Shown: one piece after another, positions 44,362 to 56,300 of the stretch
Layout of the letters: every line of letters starts with the position of its first letter
Position numbering within the stretch: position 1 is the first letter of the stretch
Origin: Podocnemis expansa
Taxonomy: Eukaryota; Chordata; Testudines; Podocnemididae
Assembly: GCA_007922195.1 (NCBI GenBank)
Contig: ML682125.1
Span: forward strand, 186,001-250,000
Direction of reading: 5' to 3'
DNA length: 64,000 nt
Made by a program: the position numbers and the translations under genes
The notes under the pieces: generated by a model
What the model saw: the letters and a program-made list of their open reading frames with translations, nothing else
Told to the model about the DNA's origin: nothing
Databases searched by the model: none

Positions 44362-44970
44362 TGTCACGGAGAACCCAGAAAAGCCTCTTGGATCCCCTCT
44401 GTTCACAGCCCACCAGGGACTCTGCTACGGTGGAGCTTTCTCCCATTCACCAGGGTCTCCACGCTACCTGTAGCCAGCTTCCCAAATCCAGGCCCAGAGA
44501 GTCCGACCCTTGCTCTGTCTGGTCTCCCTTGGGGGAAAGGGGTTCCTCCCCCTACGAGGGTCCCAGCCATCCCAATCAGCAGTGACACTCAGCCAGTGGA
44601 GCAGTCAGAGGGTTTATTAGCAATCCACTTAGCACAGCAGCTAGGACAGTTGGCTCTCAGATCACCTAGGAGGGCAGACAGTAAACCCCCAGGACGAGCC
44701 CCGGAGGTCCTGCCCCTCCGACCTCCATCTTCCTTCCTCCTCCCTCCCCTCTTTGTTCTCTCTCTCCCCAGCTGCCCTGCCCCTGGTCTAAACCGGCCAC
44801 AACCTGTCACCCCCAGGGGGTCCAGGTACGGTCACACTAAAGCCTCTTCCCCCCTAGTGGTACCTATAGTTATCACACCCCTGTGTCCCATCACCAGAAT
44901 ACCATCACCAAAGAACAGGAACAGAAAAGAAGAACCACAGTAGCCCGAGAGGTTTTCTTACTTCATCACA
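44362..44970 (-). mobile_element. Solo LTR, minus orientation
   Basis: A 609-bp LTR, reverse-complement copy of the 40149 LTR (reads TGTGATGAAGTAAG at its own 5' end and CCGTGACA at its 3' end). It is flanked by the 5-bp duplication GACCC (44357-44361 and 44971-44975). The independent duplication shows a separate insertion, not one arm of a longer element. Confidence 0.88.
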
Positions 44971-45708
44971 GACCCTTTTCCCCATTTTTTCCCATACTAT
45001 TAAATCAAGGGGCGAGACCCCTGTATTCCCCTTGTGGTTGTTCTCACCCCCCCTTCCACACTGGGGTGGGTCGCCTGGACGAGGATGTTCCTTACCATAG
45101 CTCTGCCCACGGCATCTTGAGTCAGAGCTTCAGTGGGAGGGTGTCAAAACCCACCCTGCTTAGAGGGAAGGGGCAAAGTGCTTCTCACCCCTCTGGCTAG
45201 TGGCTTGCCTCAACTGTTTTTCCATAGGAGACAATGCTCCTGAGGGTAGCACCCATCCCTCCTCTTTACCATCTGTTGGTAATAACAGCCATCTCCTCTA
45301 GTCCAAGATCACCATCCCCGGGAGTCTATTCTACTGACAGGATGGTAGTCCCATCATGGAGTAGCGGAACGTTGCTATCAGCAATAGTTCTCTTTGCCAT
45401 CTTTGCTGTGCCGGTATAGCAGAGAACTCCAATAGTGGACCAATACTGCCCCTGTCGGAGTTTAAGGTTGTCTGACAGAGTGGCAGGTGACCCCTTGGCA
45501 CTCACGTGCGTCTTCTCTGCAAAGGGTCTACAGTTGGTGGTGTTTCCGTCAGTGTTCACTTGACGATCCACCACTCCTTCACCCAGCCATCGGGTGGGGT
45601 GCTGTATGGGGGTAACCATGCTGACAGCGGATGTGGATTTAACTCTGCCCACCTTCCACAGTATGGCTAGCAGTCACCCAATACTGAATGATGCAAGCAG
45701 CGCTCAAA
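44971..45708. other. Probable DIRS interior, unassigned
   Basis: Lies between the minus-strand solo LTR and the DIRS-type terminal repeat. No protein similarity could be read. Confidence 0.35.
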
Positions 45709-46015
45709 GAATGGTGAGTTACTTACCAGTAACCGTCCTTCTTCGAGATGGGCCACTCGCATACATTCAGGCCCCTCCCACCGTCCCCGCTACTCGGAGT
45801 AGCGATAAGAAGGGACTGAAGGGCCTAGGGTCGGGGCCATCTATATATAGGTGTAAGAGCGGCCAGAGGGTGTTGGCCACTGACCCTGCTCTGACAGGCT
45901 AGAGCTAAAAAGTTTCTGGCCAATGGTGTGCTGTGGCATGTAGACACCTAATACTGAATGCATGCAAGCAGCCCGTCTCGAAGAAGGACGGTTACTGGTA
46001 AGTAACCCACCATTC
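45709..46015 (+). mobile_element. DIRS-type terminal inverted repeats
   Basis: Arms 45709-45753 and 45971-46015 are inverted copies with two mismatches over 45 bp. The core reads TTACTTACCAGTAACCGTCC then TTCTTCGAGA. This matches the remembered vertebrate DIRS terminus (TTACTTACCTGTAACTG...TTCTTCGAGATG). Just outside or inside each arm sits a direct repeat AATACTGAATG(C)ATGCAAGCAGC (about 45680 and 45950). CR1 sequence begins immediately after. Confidence 0.65.
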
Positions 46016-46300
46016 TCAGTGGTGGTGGATGTCAGAAGAAGGAGCAATGTTCTCAAGTTGCAGTCAGGGATGGCTAGGTTGAATATCAGGAAACTCTTTT
46101 TCCCTAGGAGGGGTGAAGCCCTGGAACAGGTTACCTGGGCAGGTGGTGGAATCTCCATCCTTTGAGGGTTTTAAGGCTTGGCTTGACAAAGCCCTGGCTA
46201 GGATGGTTTAGTTGGCGTTGCTCCTGCTGTGAGCAGGGGGGTTGGACTAGATGACTCCTGAGGTCCCTCTCAAGCCCTATTTGCTCTGAGTCTATATTCT
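46016..46300 (+). mobile_element. CR1 LINE 3' fragment
   Basis: Reads RRRSNVLKLQSGMARLNIRK in one frame, then the tail GGTTGGACTAGATGACTCCT and GAGGTCCCT, ending near CTGAGTCTAT. It is 5'-truncated exactly at the end of the DIRS-type repeat. Confidence 0.8.
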
Positions 46301-47640
46301 TGCTGTCCATCTAAATGCCTGGTCTTCCGTGTCTACACGAGAAATGCTAGAACCGCTCAGGTGGCACTGTCTGACAGGGACCGCGTAAGTTCTTCCATCA
46401 CTGTAGGAAACCTGCTTCTAGTAGAGCGATGGGAGAATTCTTCGGGTGCCCTAGCAGTGCCGGGATGGGATCTAGGGTGGCTGAACCACCCCATCCCGCA
46501 GAGCATGACCTTTTCCCCAGCCCTGAGTGATGTCGTTAGGCTGACCCAACTTTGCAGCGCAGAACAGCCCTTGGAATCATGCTTGGCTCTGGGCTGCAGA
46601 CAGCTCCAAGGTCAAACTCCACCCAAAACCGCTCTGGCCCTCTGTGGCAGCCACGGACTGGCTCTATCCTATGACTGCGCTGCATGGGTGCAGCCTGAAG
46701 CCCTTGCTTGGGGCTGGAAACAACAGCACGCGCTGGGTGGCGGAGTTAAGCCAGGCCGTGCAGATGCTGCTCCGTGGATGGACAAATTCTTCCATGGACC
46801 TAGCTGCTGCCCCTGGAGATTAGCAACAGCCGGGAAAGAAGTTCTAGTGCAGTCGGACCCAAGGTGTAACCAGCAGCCCACCCCACCCTGGGTGTCTCAG
46901 CCATTCCTCATTCTCTCCTACTAAGCAGGTTATTTCCCCCCAGCTACTTAGCTGCTGGTTTCCAAGGGGCATCCTGTTTTATTTTCCACCCATCTCCTGG
47001 TCCCCTCCGTTATTTCCCCCTGTTTGCAGCTCTTCCCACTTCAGCGTCTCCAGAGAACTGCCCCCCCCCCGCCCCGAACAAAGCCGTGTCAGCAGCCGCT
47101 GCATTCCCATCTATGCACTGGGCACCTCCCCAGAGTCAGCGCATTGCTGTTTAGCCTTATCCTTCCTCCAGGTGTGGTCACCAGCTTTAGGCTCGCCCCA
47201 GGGAGCAGGTGTCAGAGCGGGGTGGGATGGAGGGTGGGTGCAGGTGGGGCAGTCCCACAGAGTGAAGCTTGCTTGGTTAGGCTGAGGAAAGGGTTGGTAC
47301 CAATTTCTCAGCAGCTGGAGATGTTGGGGTACAACCAGCAGCCTTTAGGGTACAATATTTGAAGAGTCCCTTTTGCCGGCTGCAATTCTGGGTGCAGAGC
47401 TCATGGGGTTCCTTGCCTAGCCCCATCTAAGGGTGCAGTCGGAGGGGGTGCCTAGGTGGAGACTTTTGGGGTACCTCCAATTGGGTTGGTTGTGGGGGGC
47501 CTGACAGGAGGATTACAGGAGAGCCTTTAGGTGGGGGTAGATTTAGATGAGCGGTACTTTGGGGGGGGGGGGGGGGGGGGACTGGACAGCAGATAGTGCC
47601 AGTTTGCTGTGGGAGAGACCCTTTCTATGGGGGCCAGTAC
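46300..47640. other. Intergenic stretch, nothing certain
   Basis: No gene or transposon family recognised. A run of 20 G lies at about 47561-47580. From about 47380 the DNA becomes G-rich and grades into the minisatellite. Confidence 0.45.
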
Positions 47641-49275
47641 TGAGGTCTGGATTTGGGGGCCATAAGTGGGGGAATCCCTCTGGCTAGGTAAATTTAGGGG
47701 GCCTTTAACTAACCAGCTGGATTTAGGTGGCAGCACTGGAGAGTTCCTCTGGCTGGGGAGACTGGGGGGCAGAGTTAAGGGGGTCCCTCAGGCTGAGTGA
47801 AATGGGAAGCCTTTAACTGAGTGGGTTTGAGGTACAGCATTGGAGGGTCCCTCTGGCTAGGTACATGTGGGGGGGGGCAATGCTTGGCGGTCCCTCTGGC
47901 TAGGGAAATTTTGGGGCTTTAACCAATTGTATTTGGTGGGGAGCAGGAGGGGCACTGGTGGGTGGTTTGGGAGCCTTTCATTAACTGGGTGGATTTGGTG
48001 GGCAGATGTGGGCAATTGCTTTGGCTGAATAGATTTGTGGGATCTTTAACCAAGTGGCTTTGGTGGCAGTGCTGGGATTCTCTGGCCGTGTGGATACAGA
48101 GGCAGTGGGGGGGGGGGCAACAGTGGGTCCTCTGGCTGGGTGGATGGGGGACAGTGAAGGGGGGAAGTGGTGGGTCCCTCTGGCTGTGTGGATATGGGGG
48201 CGGTGGTGGGGGCGACACTGGGTCCTCTGGGTGGGTGGATGGGGGACAGTGGGTCCTCTAGGCTGGGTGGATTTGGGAGTCAGTGTGGATGGGGGGCAGG
48301 GCTGGGTCCTGTGGATGGGGGCAGGGGGGGCAGTGCTGGGTTGATGGCGGGGCTGGGCTATGTTCCCTCTAAGCTGTGTGTGTGTGTGTGCACACAGGTT
48401 GTGAAACTTGCACACACAACAAAATAAAGGGAGCACAAAAAAACTGAACAGTGCTAATATTTTTATGCTACTTTAAGTAAGTAATTTCAAGTAGCATGTT
48501 TCAAATAAGGTTTTGTAATTTATAAAATCATTTCCATCACCATATCAAAATAAAATGTAGATATTATTTGCATCATACACATTTATTTCATTGCACTCAC
48601 AAGTTTGACCACAATCACTGGCGTCCACACAGATTTGAACAGTGGTTCCAAAAATTTGCACAAAAGAAGTTTTTTGTGCACACAACCTATGAAAAGTTAG
48701 AGGGAACATTGGGGGCAGCAGGTGGGGGGCAGCTGGGGTGGTGCTGGGTTGTTGGGGGGCCTAGGGGCAGTCAGTGGGGGGCAGCAGTGGGTCCCTCTGG
48801 ATGGGGGCAGTGCTGGGTGGATGTGGGGGTGGGGGCTGGGGCAGTGGGTGGGGAGCAGTGGATGGAGGGCAGCAGGGGGCCCCTCAGTGCTGTGGATGGG
48901 GGTGGTGGGGAGCAACACTGGGCCAATGGTGGGGCGGGTGGCAGCGGTGGGTACCTCTAGCTGGGTGGATGGGGCAGTGCTGGGTCGATGGGGGGCAGTG
49001 GATGGGGGCAGCGGGGGTCCCTCTGGCTGGGTGGATGGGGGGCACTGTTGGGTCCTTGCAGCGCTGTGGATGGGGGGCAGTGGCTGGGGCAGTGCTGGGT
49101 CGATGGGGGGCAGTGGATGGGGGGGCAGTGGAGGGTCGATGGGGGGCAGTGGATGGGGCAGCGCTAGGTCGATGGGGGGCAGTGGAGGGTCGATGGGGGC
49201 AGTGGATAGGTCGGTGGGGCCAGTGGATGGGGGGCAGCGGAGGGTCGATGGGGCAGCGGATGGGGCAGCGCTGGG
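47640..49275 (+). repeat. G-rich minisatellite upstream of EBF4
   Basis: The phrase GGGTCCCTCTGGCTGGGTGG and variants recur at irregular 40-90 bp spacing (for example 47848, 47889, 48174, 49016). They alternate with GGATTTGGGGGGCAGTG-like stretches; toward the 3' end the unit shortens to GCAGTGGATGGGGGGCAG plus TGGAGGGTCGATGGGG. It is interrupted by a MITE at 48358-48711. G runs of three or more are on the EBF4 coding strand throughout. It stops abruptly at the EBF4 CpG island. Confidence 0.85.
48358..48711. mobile_element. MITE with C(T/A)ATGTTCCCTCTAA termini
   Basis: A 354-bp AT-rich insert inside the G-rich minisatellite. The left end CTATGTTCCCTCTAA is repeated inverted at the right as TTAGAGGGAACATTG (14 of 15). 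It carries a (TG)n stretch next to its left end and AAAATAAA stretches. Flanking minisatellite repeats obscure the target duplication; hAT is likely. Confidence 0.82.
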
Positions 49276-50350
49276 CCCCCCACCCCCGCCCCCGCCCCCG
49301 GCGGCTCGGCCCCGGCCCCCGGCCCCCGGCCCCGGCGGCTCCTCCCCGGATGATGTCAGCCCGCCCGGCCCCGGCTGCGGCTCCGGCTCCGGCTCCGGCG
49401 GCGGCCCCCTCCCCGGGGAGGCTGGGTCGGCGCGGCATGGCCGGGGCCGGGGCCGGGGCGGGGGCCGGGCGGCTGGTCCTGCTCCTGGTGCTGGTGCCGG
49501 GCGAGGGGCGGCGGAGAAGCGGCGGCGGGTCCCGGCCCCGCACCCCGGCCCCGATCCCCGGGGAGCCGCCGCCCCCCGAGCTGGTAACCGGCCCGGCCCG
49601 GCCCCGCCGCCTCCTTCTCCCGCCGGCGGGCCCGGGCCCGGCTCGGGTCCCTCCCCCCGGCCCCGCTGGCTCGGCCCGGCCCGGCCCGGCCCCCCCCTCC
49701 TCCCGCCCCCCCGCGCTCGGCTCCGGCGCCTCCTCCGACTCCTCCGACCTCCCCTCGCCTCCTCCCCGCCCCGCGCCGCCCTGCCTCCCCGCCGGGCGAG
49801 AGACGAGCCCAGATGCGCTGCCCCGGCCGGCGGGACGCTCGCCCCGGCCCCCGGCCCCCGGCCCCGCCGCGGCTCCCTGCCTCCCTCCCTCCGCACGGCC
49901 GGGGCCGGGGCATCTCTGCCTGTCGGGGCCCTGGGCCAGAAGTTTGGAAAAACAAAACTTTTGGTGCCCGTCGCGTCCCATCGGCGGCCCCTCTCCCACC
50001 CCGCCGCTGGCCTGGGGGCGCCGGGGGCCCGGAGACGGCCCCGCGCCCGCGCCCCTGACCGGCCGTGTTGATGTTCTCCATCCAGGAGGGTTTCCCCAGA
50101 GGAGGGCTGACCATGAAGGAGGAACCCTTGAGCAGCGGACTGACATCGGTGCGGTCCTGGATGCAAAGCGCCGGGATCCTGGATGCCGGCACCGCAGCCC
50201 AGAGGTAAGGGACCCACCTGCCCGCCTGCGCCCGCCGGCATCCCCGAGGCTCAGCCCTCGGCGAGCCCCGTCCGTCAGACTGGCCCCGGGCGCTGGCCCT
50301 TTCTGCGCCGCTTTTTGGGGAGAGCTTCCTGGCCAGAGCTGTCCCAGCCC
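49270..50350 (+). promoter_or_regulatory. EBF4: CpG island with EBF4 promoter and 5' UTR
   Basis: Extreme GC and CpG density begins sharply at 49270 where the minisatellite stops, and falls off after 50350. It contains many GGCCCCGGCC and CCGCCCCC (Sp1-like) words and no clear TATA box. The EBF4 start codon lies 0.8 kb inside. The transcription start is not resolvable by eye. Confidence 0.75.
50071..50204 (+). CDS. EBF4: EBF4 (COE transcription factor) first coding exon
   Basis: The exon encodes 44 residues plus two bases of a split codon: [44 protein letters not shown], then AG before the donor GTAAGG. All EBF proteins start with this layout (MFxxQ, a KEEPL box, VRSWM, VxDAxTAAQS), and their first exon ends inside the Ser after AAQ, exactly as here. 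Among paralogues, SWMQ-AGILDA fits EBF4 best (EBF1 has GVLDAN, EBF2 and EBF3 have GVVDAN). The linkage to an RNF145 paralogue agrees. EBF factors are zinc-knuckle, IPT and helix-loop-helix transcription factors of neural, haematopoietic and adipose development. The DNA-binding domain is encoded by later exons not present in this window. Confidence 0.87.
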
Positions 50351-53300
50351 GAGCCGGGGCTTTCGGCGGCTGGCGGAGTGCGCCAAAGTTGTCCATTTTA
50401 CTCTGTTCGGCTTACTTATTGTTCAACCCGCTTATTGAGGACGCCGCCAGAGAAGTAAATACCGAGGCTGCCTCAAAGGAGAATCAGCTCAGTTATTTTC
50501 ATTCTCGGTGCATTTTATTTTTCTTTCCCCTCCTGGCTCAAGTTCGGGAGGTTTAAAATCACCATCAGTTTTTCGCCACGCCTTCTTCCTAGCGTGGATA
50601 AACCATTTCGACCCGTTCGGCTGCCAGAGAGAAAAATGCACTTTTGGGGGTTGTTCTTAAACTGTGTAAACCATCAGAACTTGCAGAAATATAAATGCTT
50701 TCAGATGTATCTCTCGGCAGAATCAAAAACAGTTTAGATTGGAAATGACAAGGGAGATCAGCTAACGTTATTAAAAAAAATCCGGCTAGTATTTCCTTTC
50801 CCAAGGCAGTTGGAAAGTGTTTTGAAATTAACACTTCTGGCTGAAATGGCAAAACTGCCTTTCACGGAACAGCTGAGGATCTCCAAGAGGCAGGAAAATT
50901 TTGTTCTGTCCTTTGCCTAACACCCACAGTTTGGAAACTTCGCCTCCGTGACTCTCATTGTATGGGGAAGTTCGCAGTGGTGGGGTGTGTGAGTGCGGCG
51001 TTTGGTTTTTTAGTCTCTGACTTTATTAAAGTTCCATATCAGGCTGATGGATTTTCGCCTAGAAATTTAGAAGGGTTGCAGGCATCACTTTGCTGGTTTC
51101 TCACACGTAGATAGACGCCTCTCTTTGTTGTATAGAGGGGTTACATCTGTCGACGGCGGACCTGGCTTCGTCCCCATTAGATTATTTGTCGATGTGGGTA
51201 AATAGGAATATACAAATCCTCTGTCTCTGTGCTTGGCGGATGTAGATTTGTGCTTCTTTGGATTTAAATTGGATTTTTCATTGATCTTTGGATGTTGTCA
51301 ACACGTTGATTTCTGCTCTCCTTTAACATTTCTTTTCGTGTAGTTACACAGGGGGGAAATGGAGATTATGAGAATAATATGCATTAGATGATATGGCAAG
51401 TGTGTTCACATGTATGTATATACAGCATTTAGGATCTTTCTTGTCTTTCCAACTCATTCTTGGGCTGAATTTTCACAGGAGAAGGCGAGGTGCTGGAGCA
51501 TTTGGCTTGAGGCAAAATTCCCTAGCTGGGTATTTTCCTAACCTTCTCTGTGAAACTGGAGGCAGCGAACTTGACCAAACCTTGATCGAAGCCCAGATCT
51601 GATGTAGCCTTCCTCCCCTGCGGCACCGCGGCTCCTTGGGTGTAACGTATCATTTCTCTCGCTCTTGCTCATCTGCACTGGAAACTCGTCTCAAACCCTC
51701 AGACAAAACTGAACTGTCCAGGGTAGAGTTGTGGAGGAGACGGTGGAGTTCTTGGCAGATCTGTCCCCAGAAGGGAAGAGCACGGTTGTTCCATTTTCTC
51801 TGTTCCCTAATTCCAAGTCAAGTCTAGTTTTAAGCCTCAGAAGCAGACAGGCAGAGCAGGACTTTATCTAGCCCATGCGTTTTGGTCTGGTGTTTAGGTG
51901 GAGATCCCAGGAAAAATTGCAAAGGCTTATTTGAAAGCCCATTGATTATAAACATGCTAAAGTCACGTTTGCATAAACTGTCGCTCGAGCTCCCAACTTA
52001 ACCGAGTGTGTTTTGTCTGATCCGTCTCTCGCATTGAATCCCATAAGCTTACATCAAGGCACTGTCTCTGGGCCAGATGACACTAGGCGAAGCAGGGTGA
52101 ACTAGCAGGAACTCTGTCCCCTCTCTCTGACACATCTTCCCAAATGGCACTTGACGGCGGGGATGAACAAAAAATCATTTCAACCCAGGTGGGACAGCTG
52201 TGAAGAATCGGGATGGGCTGGAGGTGATTAGGCCTGAATATGGGACAGTCCCTGTAACATCGGGTCATGTAGGAGATGATAGCCAACAGCGGAGCTGACC
52301 TGTGCTTGGTTTCTGTACCCGGTGACGTGCCCTGCCTTTCCTCAGTGCGACTGCCAGACTCCCCCGTAATGATGGGCGTCCCTTATTCCACTCTTGCCTT
52401 GGTAAGGCCAGTCCTCCGAAGCACCTTTCCTGCTAGGCAGCCGTGGTAGCCGGAGGAACTTCAGACATAATAGCCAGGTGTAGCCACACGCCCAGGCAGC
52501 CAGGCCAGATCAGCCAGGAGGTGCGGGAACCGTGTCCGAGAGCAGATCCCAACCCTGTTAAGTGCTCGCTAGGCACTTGGCAGCACTGAGCAATTAGCCC
52601 TCCCGGCCCCCTGTGAGAATGGGGTAGGACCTAGTTCTGGAAAACTCAGATTTAAAAATAAATACACAAAGGGGGGCAGAATGGTATAGGGTGGAAGGGA
52701 GAGGAGTACCGGTAGATTCCCCCTCCCCTTGCGTTTGTTGCAGTAACAGGCAGAACCAGACAGATGTTCGCAAGGAACCTGACGAATTCCAGCGCCCCCC
52801 CCCCAATTGCCCAACCCAACCAAAATGCCTCTTCATAAAAGATTTCCAGCCTTCCCTTGTAACCAAACCTCCCTGCTGCTCTGCAAGGGGCTGTGTTGAC
52901 TTCTGAGGTGAGGGGGGAGAAGGTTTGCAAGTGGACAGATTTCCTGCAGTTCAGAACGTGCGGTGGCTTTTGTTCCACGGATTAGCTCTGGTGTCCAAAC
53001 TAGTACCCGTGGCTAATGCTGGTGGCGGGCCATGTTTGGGGTCTGCGGGGTAGGACAGTGGGTGTAGAAATGTGCGGGAGATCTTTGTTAGAAAGGCCCC
53101 TTCCTGTGAGCCTGAGGCTGTCCTGAATCTTGCTGCTTCATCCTTCCCCGGGCGCTCTTGTCATTTCTTCTGTTGCTCAATTTCAGCCGAGGGAATAGAT
53201 CGAAACTGCTGGAGCGCCTGGCTAATTTCACCTGTCCCCCCCACTTTCAATCTTTCAGCGTCCTTCCCTAAGTTTATTTTTCCTCCCTTAACTCCCAGTG

Positions 53301-56300
53301 CTGGGTGATTTCCTCTCCCTGACTTAAGAGAATTTTCTATCAGGGCAAAACCGTGGGTTCCCAGGATGGGATTTTCAGCCCAGCCTTTGGCTAGAGGGGC
53401 TAATTAATCCTTATTTGGTATTTGGATGACAGCGGCATCCCCAGACAGCTAGGTGTTTCTGAACACACCAGGGGGATCGCCGTCTAAGACAATAAGGCAT
53501 ACACAAAGGGTTGTGGGGAGAGAGGAAAGGTGCTGGGCCAAACCCTCTGCTAGTGTAAATCAATGTGACTCTCTTGACTTCAGTAGAGCTGGGCAGATCT
53601 GCTTTCACTGCGAATCAGTCAAGCTGGACTCGCCCCCGTCATGTTTCCTCTAGCTGGGATTCTTGAGCAAGTGTCGCCAGGGGTGGGGGGTGGCGAGGGA
53701 ACCTTGCACCCGCCGAGGACCTTGTCCCACAGTGACTGCTACGTGTAGGGGCAGCTGGGGGCAGCTCCCCTGAGCAAATCGTCAGAGAGCCGGGGTGGGT
53801 CTCACCCCCCCAACTGCCTCTGCTCTTTTCTGCCACTCACTGGAGGCCTGATCCTCCATTCCTGGAGCACCTCAAGCACCCGTCAGCTTGAGCAGGATCC
53901 AGGGTTGGCCTCCCGGCAGGAGATCATATGCTTCCCACATCCATTGAAGGAGGGCTGGAGAAAATGCCTTGCCTTGGTGTCTCTGGAGTTCTCCATTGTG
54001 GTGCCGTGCTGGTGCCAGGGACCCTAGCCAGATGCCCTTGGAGACCGTGTGTGTGCAGAAGGTGCTGTGCGTGTGGATAGCTGGGCTCTCCTGAATCCCA
54101 GTGCCAGGTGAAAGCTTGGCCTAGTTTCCAGGGCTTAGATCTAGACCAGGCAAAGAGGGAGGCAGGCCGGCCAGAACCCGAGCATTAGCCTGGCTCACAG
54201 TGATCTTAGCCCCGCTGTTTCTAGCCCCCCTGCCCCCCCCCAAGGGTCAGGGTTTCCATTGCAGACCTGCTGAGAGGGCTGTGCCTGGTGATGGGGACAT
54301 CACAAGAGGTTCCTGGAGTTGGCCAGCTTTGCTCGTTACCATCCTCGTGTCTCACAATGTCTTTAATGAGCAGCTCCATCCAGGCTCACAACACTCGTGA
54401 CAGGTGTGGCACGTAGACAGACCCACGCAACAACAGGGACCACGTGACCGTGGTGACTCGCACTGTGAAATCCAGCCTCTGTCAGGGCTTGCAATTCAGA
54501 TTTGCTCTGTCTGATTCTCGGGCTCTTTGCTGTTTGCTCCCAGGACAGCTTCCTTTATCTTCTCCACTCAGGAAGCTGTTATTAGAGGTAAAATCACACG
54601 AGTCATCTGCTACAAAGATCTGTTAGATCCCATCCACCTCACTGGTGAATGCAGGATCCAGTGGCTCTCAGTGAATAAAATCGGCGGAGACTCAGTGAGG
54701 CCATGCAAAGATCCAAAGGGCTAGGTCCCAGCAGGTGTAAATGAGTGGATCCATCAATTACGGCTGACTTACGCTGGCTGGGGCTCTGGCCCCCTGCCCC
54801 CGCCCCTCTCTGGAATTAATGAACGAAGACTCTCGGCAGCGTAATTGCATCGTGCCCCTTGTTCCTGGAGGATCCGTGAATGGAAGCTGGTGCTTTCCTG
54901 TAACAGACATTCGCTGGGCTCATTTGCTAGGAAATGCTCTGATTTCCTTTAATAATTAATGGCAGCAGGGCCGGCACTCACAGCACTGGGTCTCAGCGAT
55001 GCTGAGTGCAGAGATGCAGCGATTAGCCATCTGACAGCGGCCTGAGTCGCTTGGAGTTTGTTTGTTTATTTATTTTCCCTCCTTCTCTGTCTGCTCCAAG
55101 TGCCGAGGCCGGGGAAGATGGCATAGAATTAAGGGCTGGCTCACCCACAGGGAGGGAAAGGTTGCAGGCCTGGATGCTGGCTCCCTGGAGACATGGTCGC
55201 TTCTGCTGGAGGATTGCGACATTCCACATTAGGCAGGACAGAGTACCAGGAAACCTCCTGCAAGGAACCAGGTCCCCACCAATCAGGGCAGAACAGAAGA
55301 GGCTCTGGCTTGAAAATGCTGAGTGATCTTCTGGAGCTATCCCCAGGCAGTGTGTGTGTCCAGGCACCTGTTCCCTAGTAAAGTCCCCATTTGTATAGTT
55401 TAGCTGATCTAATTTCAGTCTCTTCTGGGTTAGGTCGCAGTGAGATTGCTGTGAGAGCAGCTAAGACACTGGCTGGGAGTTGTGGGATGCACGCTCCCCT
55501 TCATTGCCTAACCGTGATCGGGTTGCTGCTGAGCCGTTGCCTGCTGAGCTCCCAGACCCCATGGAAATGTCCAACACAGGCAGAGTTTCCTTTTCTCCAA
55601 CACGGCCGCTGGGCCCAGCACGTCATGCGCCTGATCCCACATCCCTGGCGACCTGTGCTGGACAGGTTGTGTCCAGTGGCTGGGGCTGGATTTTGAAAAG
55701 AGCCCCGGATGGATTATTCCTGGCGCTGGTTTGGGTGTTGTGAGGGCAGCCCCAGAGCTGATGGGCAAAGGGCCCGGTCCGGCGGGCTGACTCACAAGAG
55801 CCATGATGCACATAGAGCCCTGTTGATCGAAGTCGTGTCACACAGCGATCTGCGTATGTGCAAGGCTGGTGCTGGAGCGAGGCACAGCAAGGGGGACGGC
55901 CCCATCCAAGGAAAGAGGCCTGCGGTCCTGAAGCCTGGGCCCCTTTCCGGTACTCTGACGGGGGGATTACCTGTTCACACCCACCTTGGCGCCCTTCAGC
56001 CTGCGGAAAGGGGTCTCTGTGTAAACAACAGTCAGGACCCATGGTGGAGCAGTGAGCGTGGCCCAAGTTGGCCCTTTTTCTCTATGCTTCCCTGACCCCT
56101 CTGTTCGTGGCTCCTTTGTTTCAGGTGGAAAATGAAAGGTGTAGTGGGATTCAGATCACCCCAAAACTAGCAGCCTTTCTGTTTTGCCTGAGTCTTACGA
56201 GCCCTCCCCAGAGCACCTGAGTGAAAAGGACAGACAGACGTGGGAAGAAGTGAATTCCTGCAAGCGCCTGAGAATTTGGTAGAGGGGGGACTGGGGGGTT

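Noticed and set aside
40149..44970. Inverted 600-bp repeats as the terminal repeats of one DIRS or foldback element
   Set aside because: Each arm has its own distinct 5-bp target duplication (CAGGG, GACCC), which proves two separate LTR insertions.
49437..49584. Methionine followed by a hydrophobic signal-like stretch (GRLVLLLVLVP) in the EBF4 CpG island
   Set aside because: It is compositionally driven, has no family match, and lies in the 5' UTR of the clearly homologous EBF4 exon.
48697..50438. Very long open frames (about 450-550 codons) on both strands
   Set aside because: They run through a G-rich minisatellite and a CpG island, where stops are rare on every frame; the products are Gly/Pro/Arg/Ala low-complexity and overlap the real EBF4 exon in other frames.
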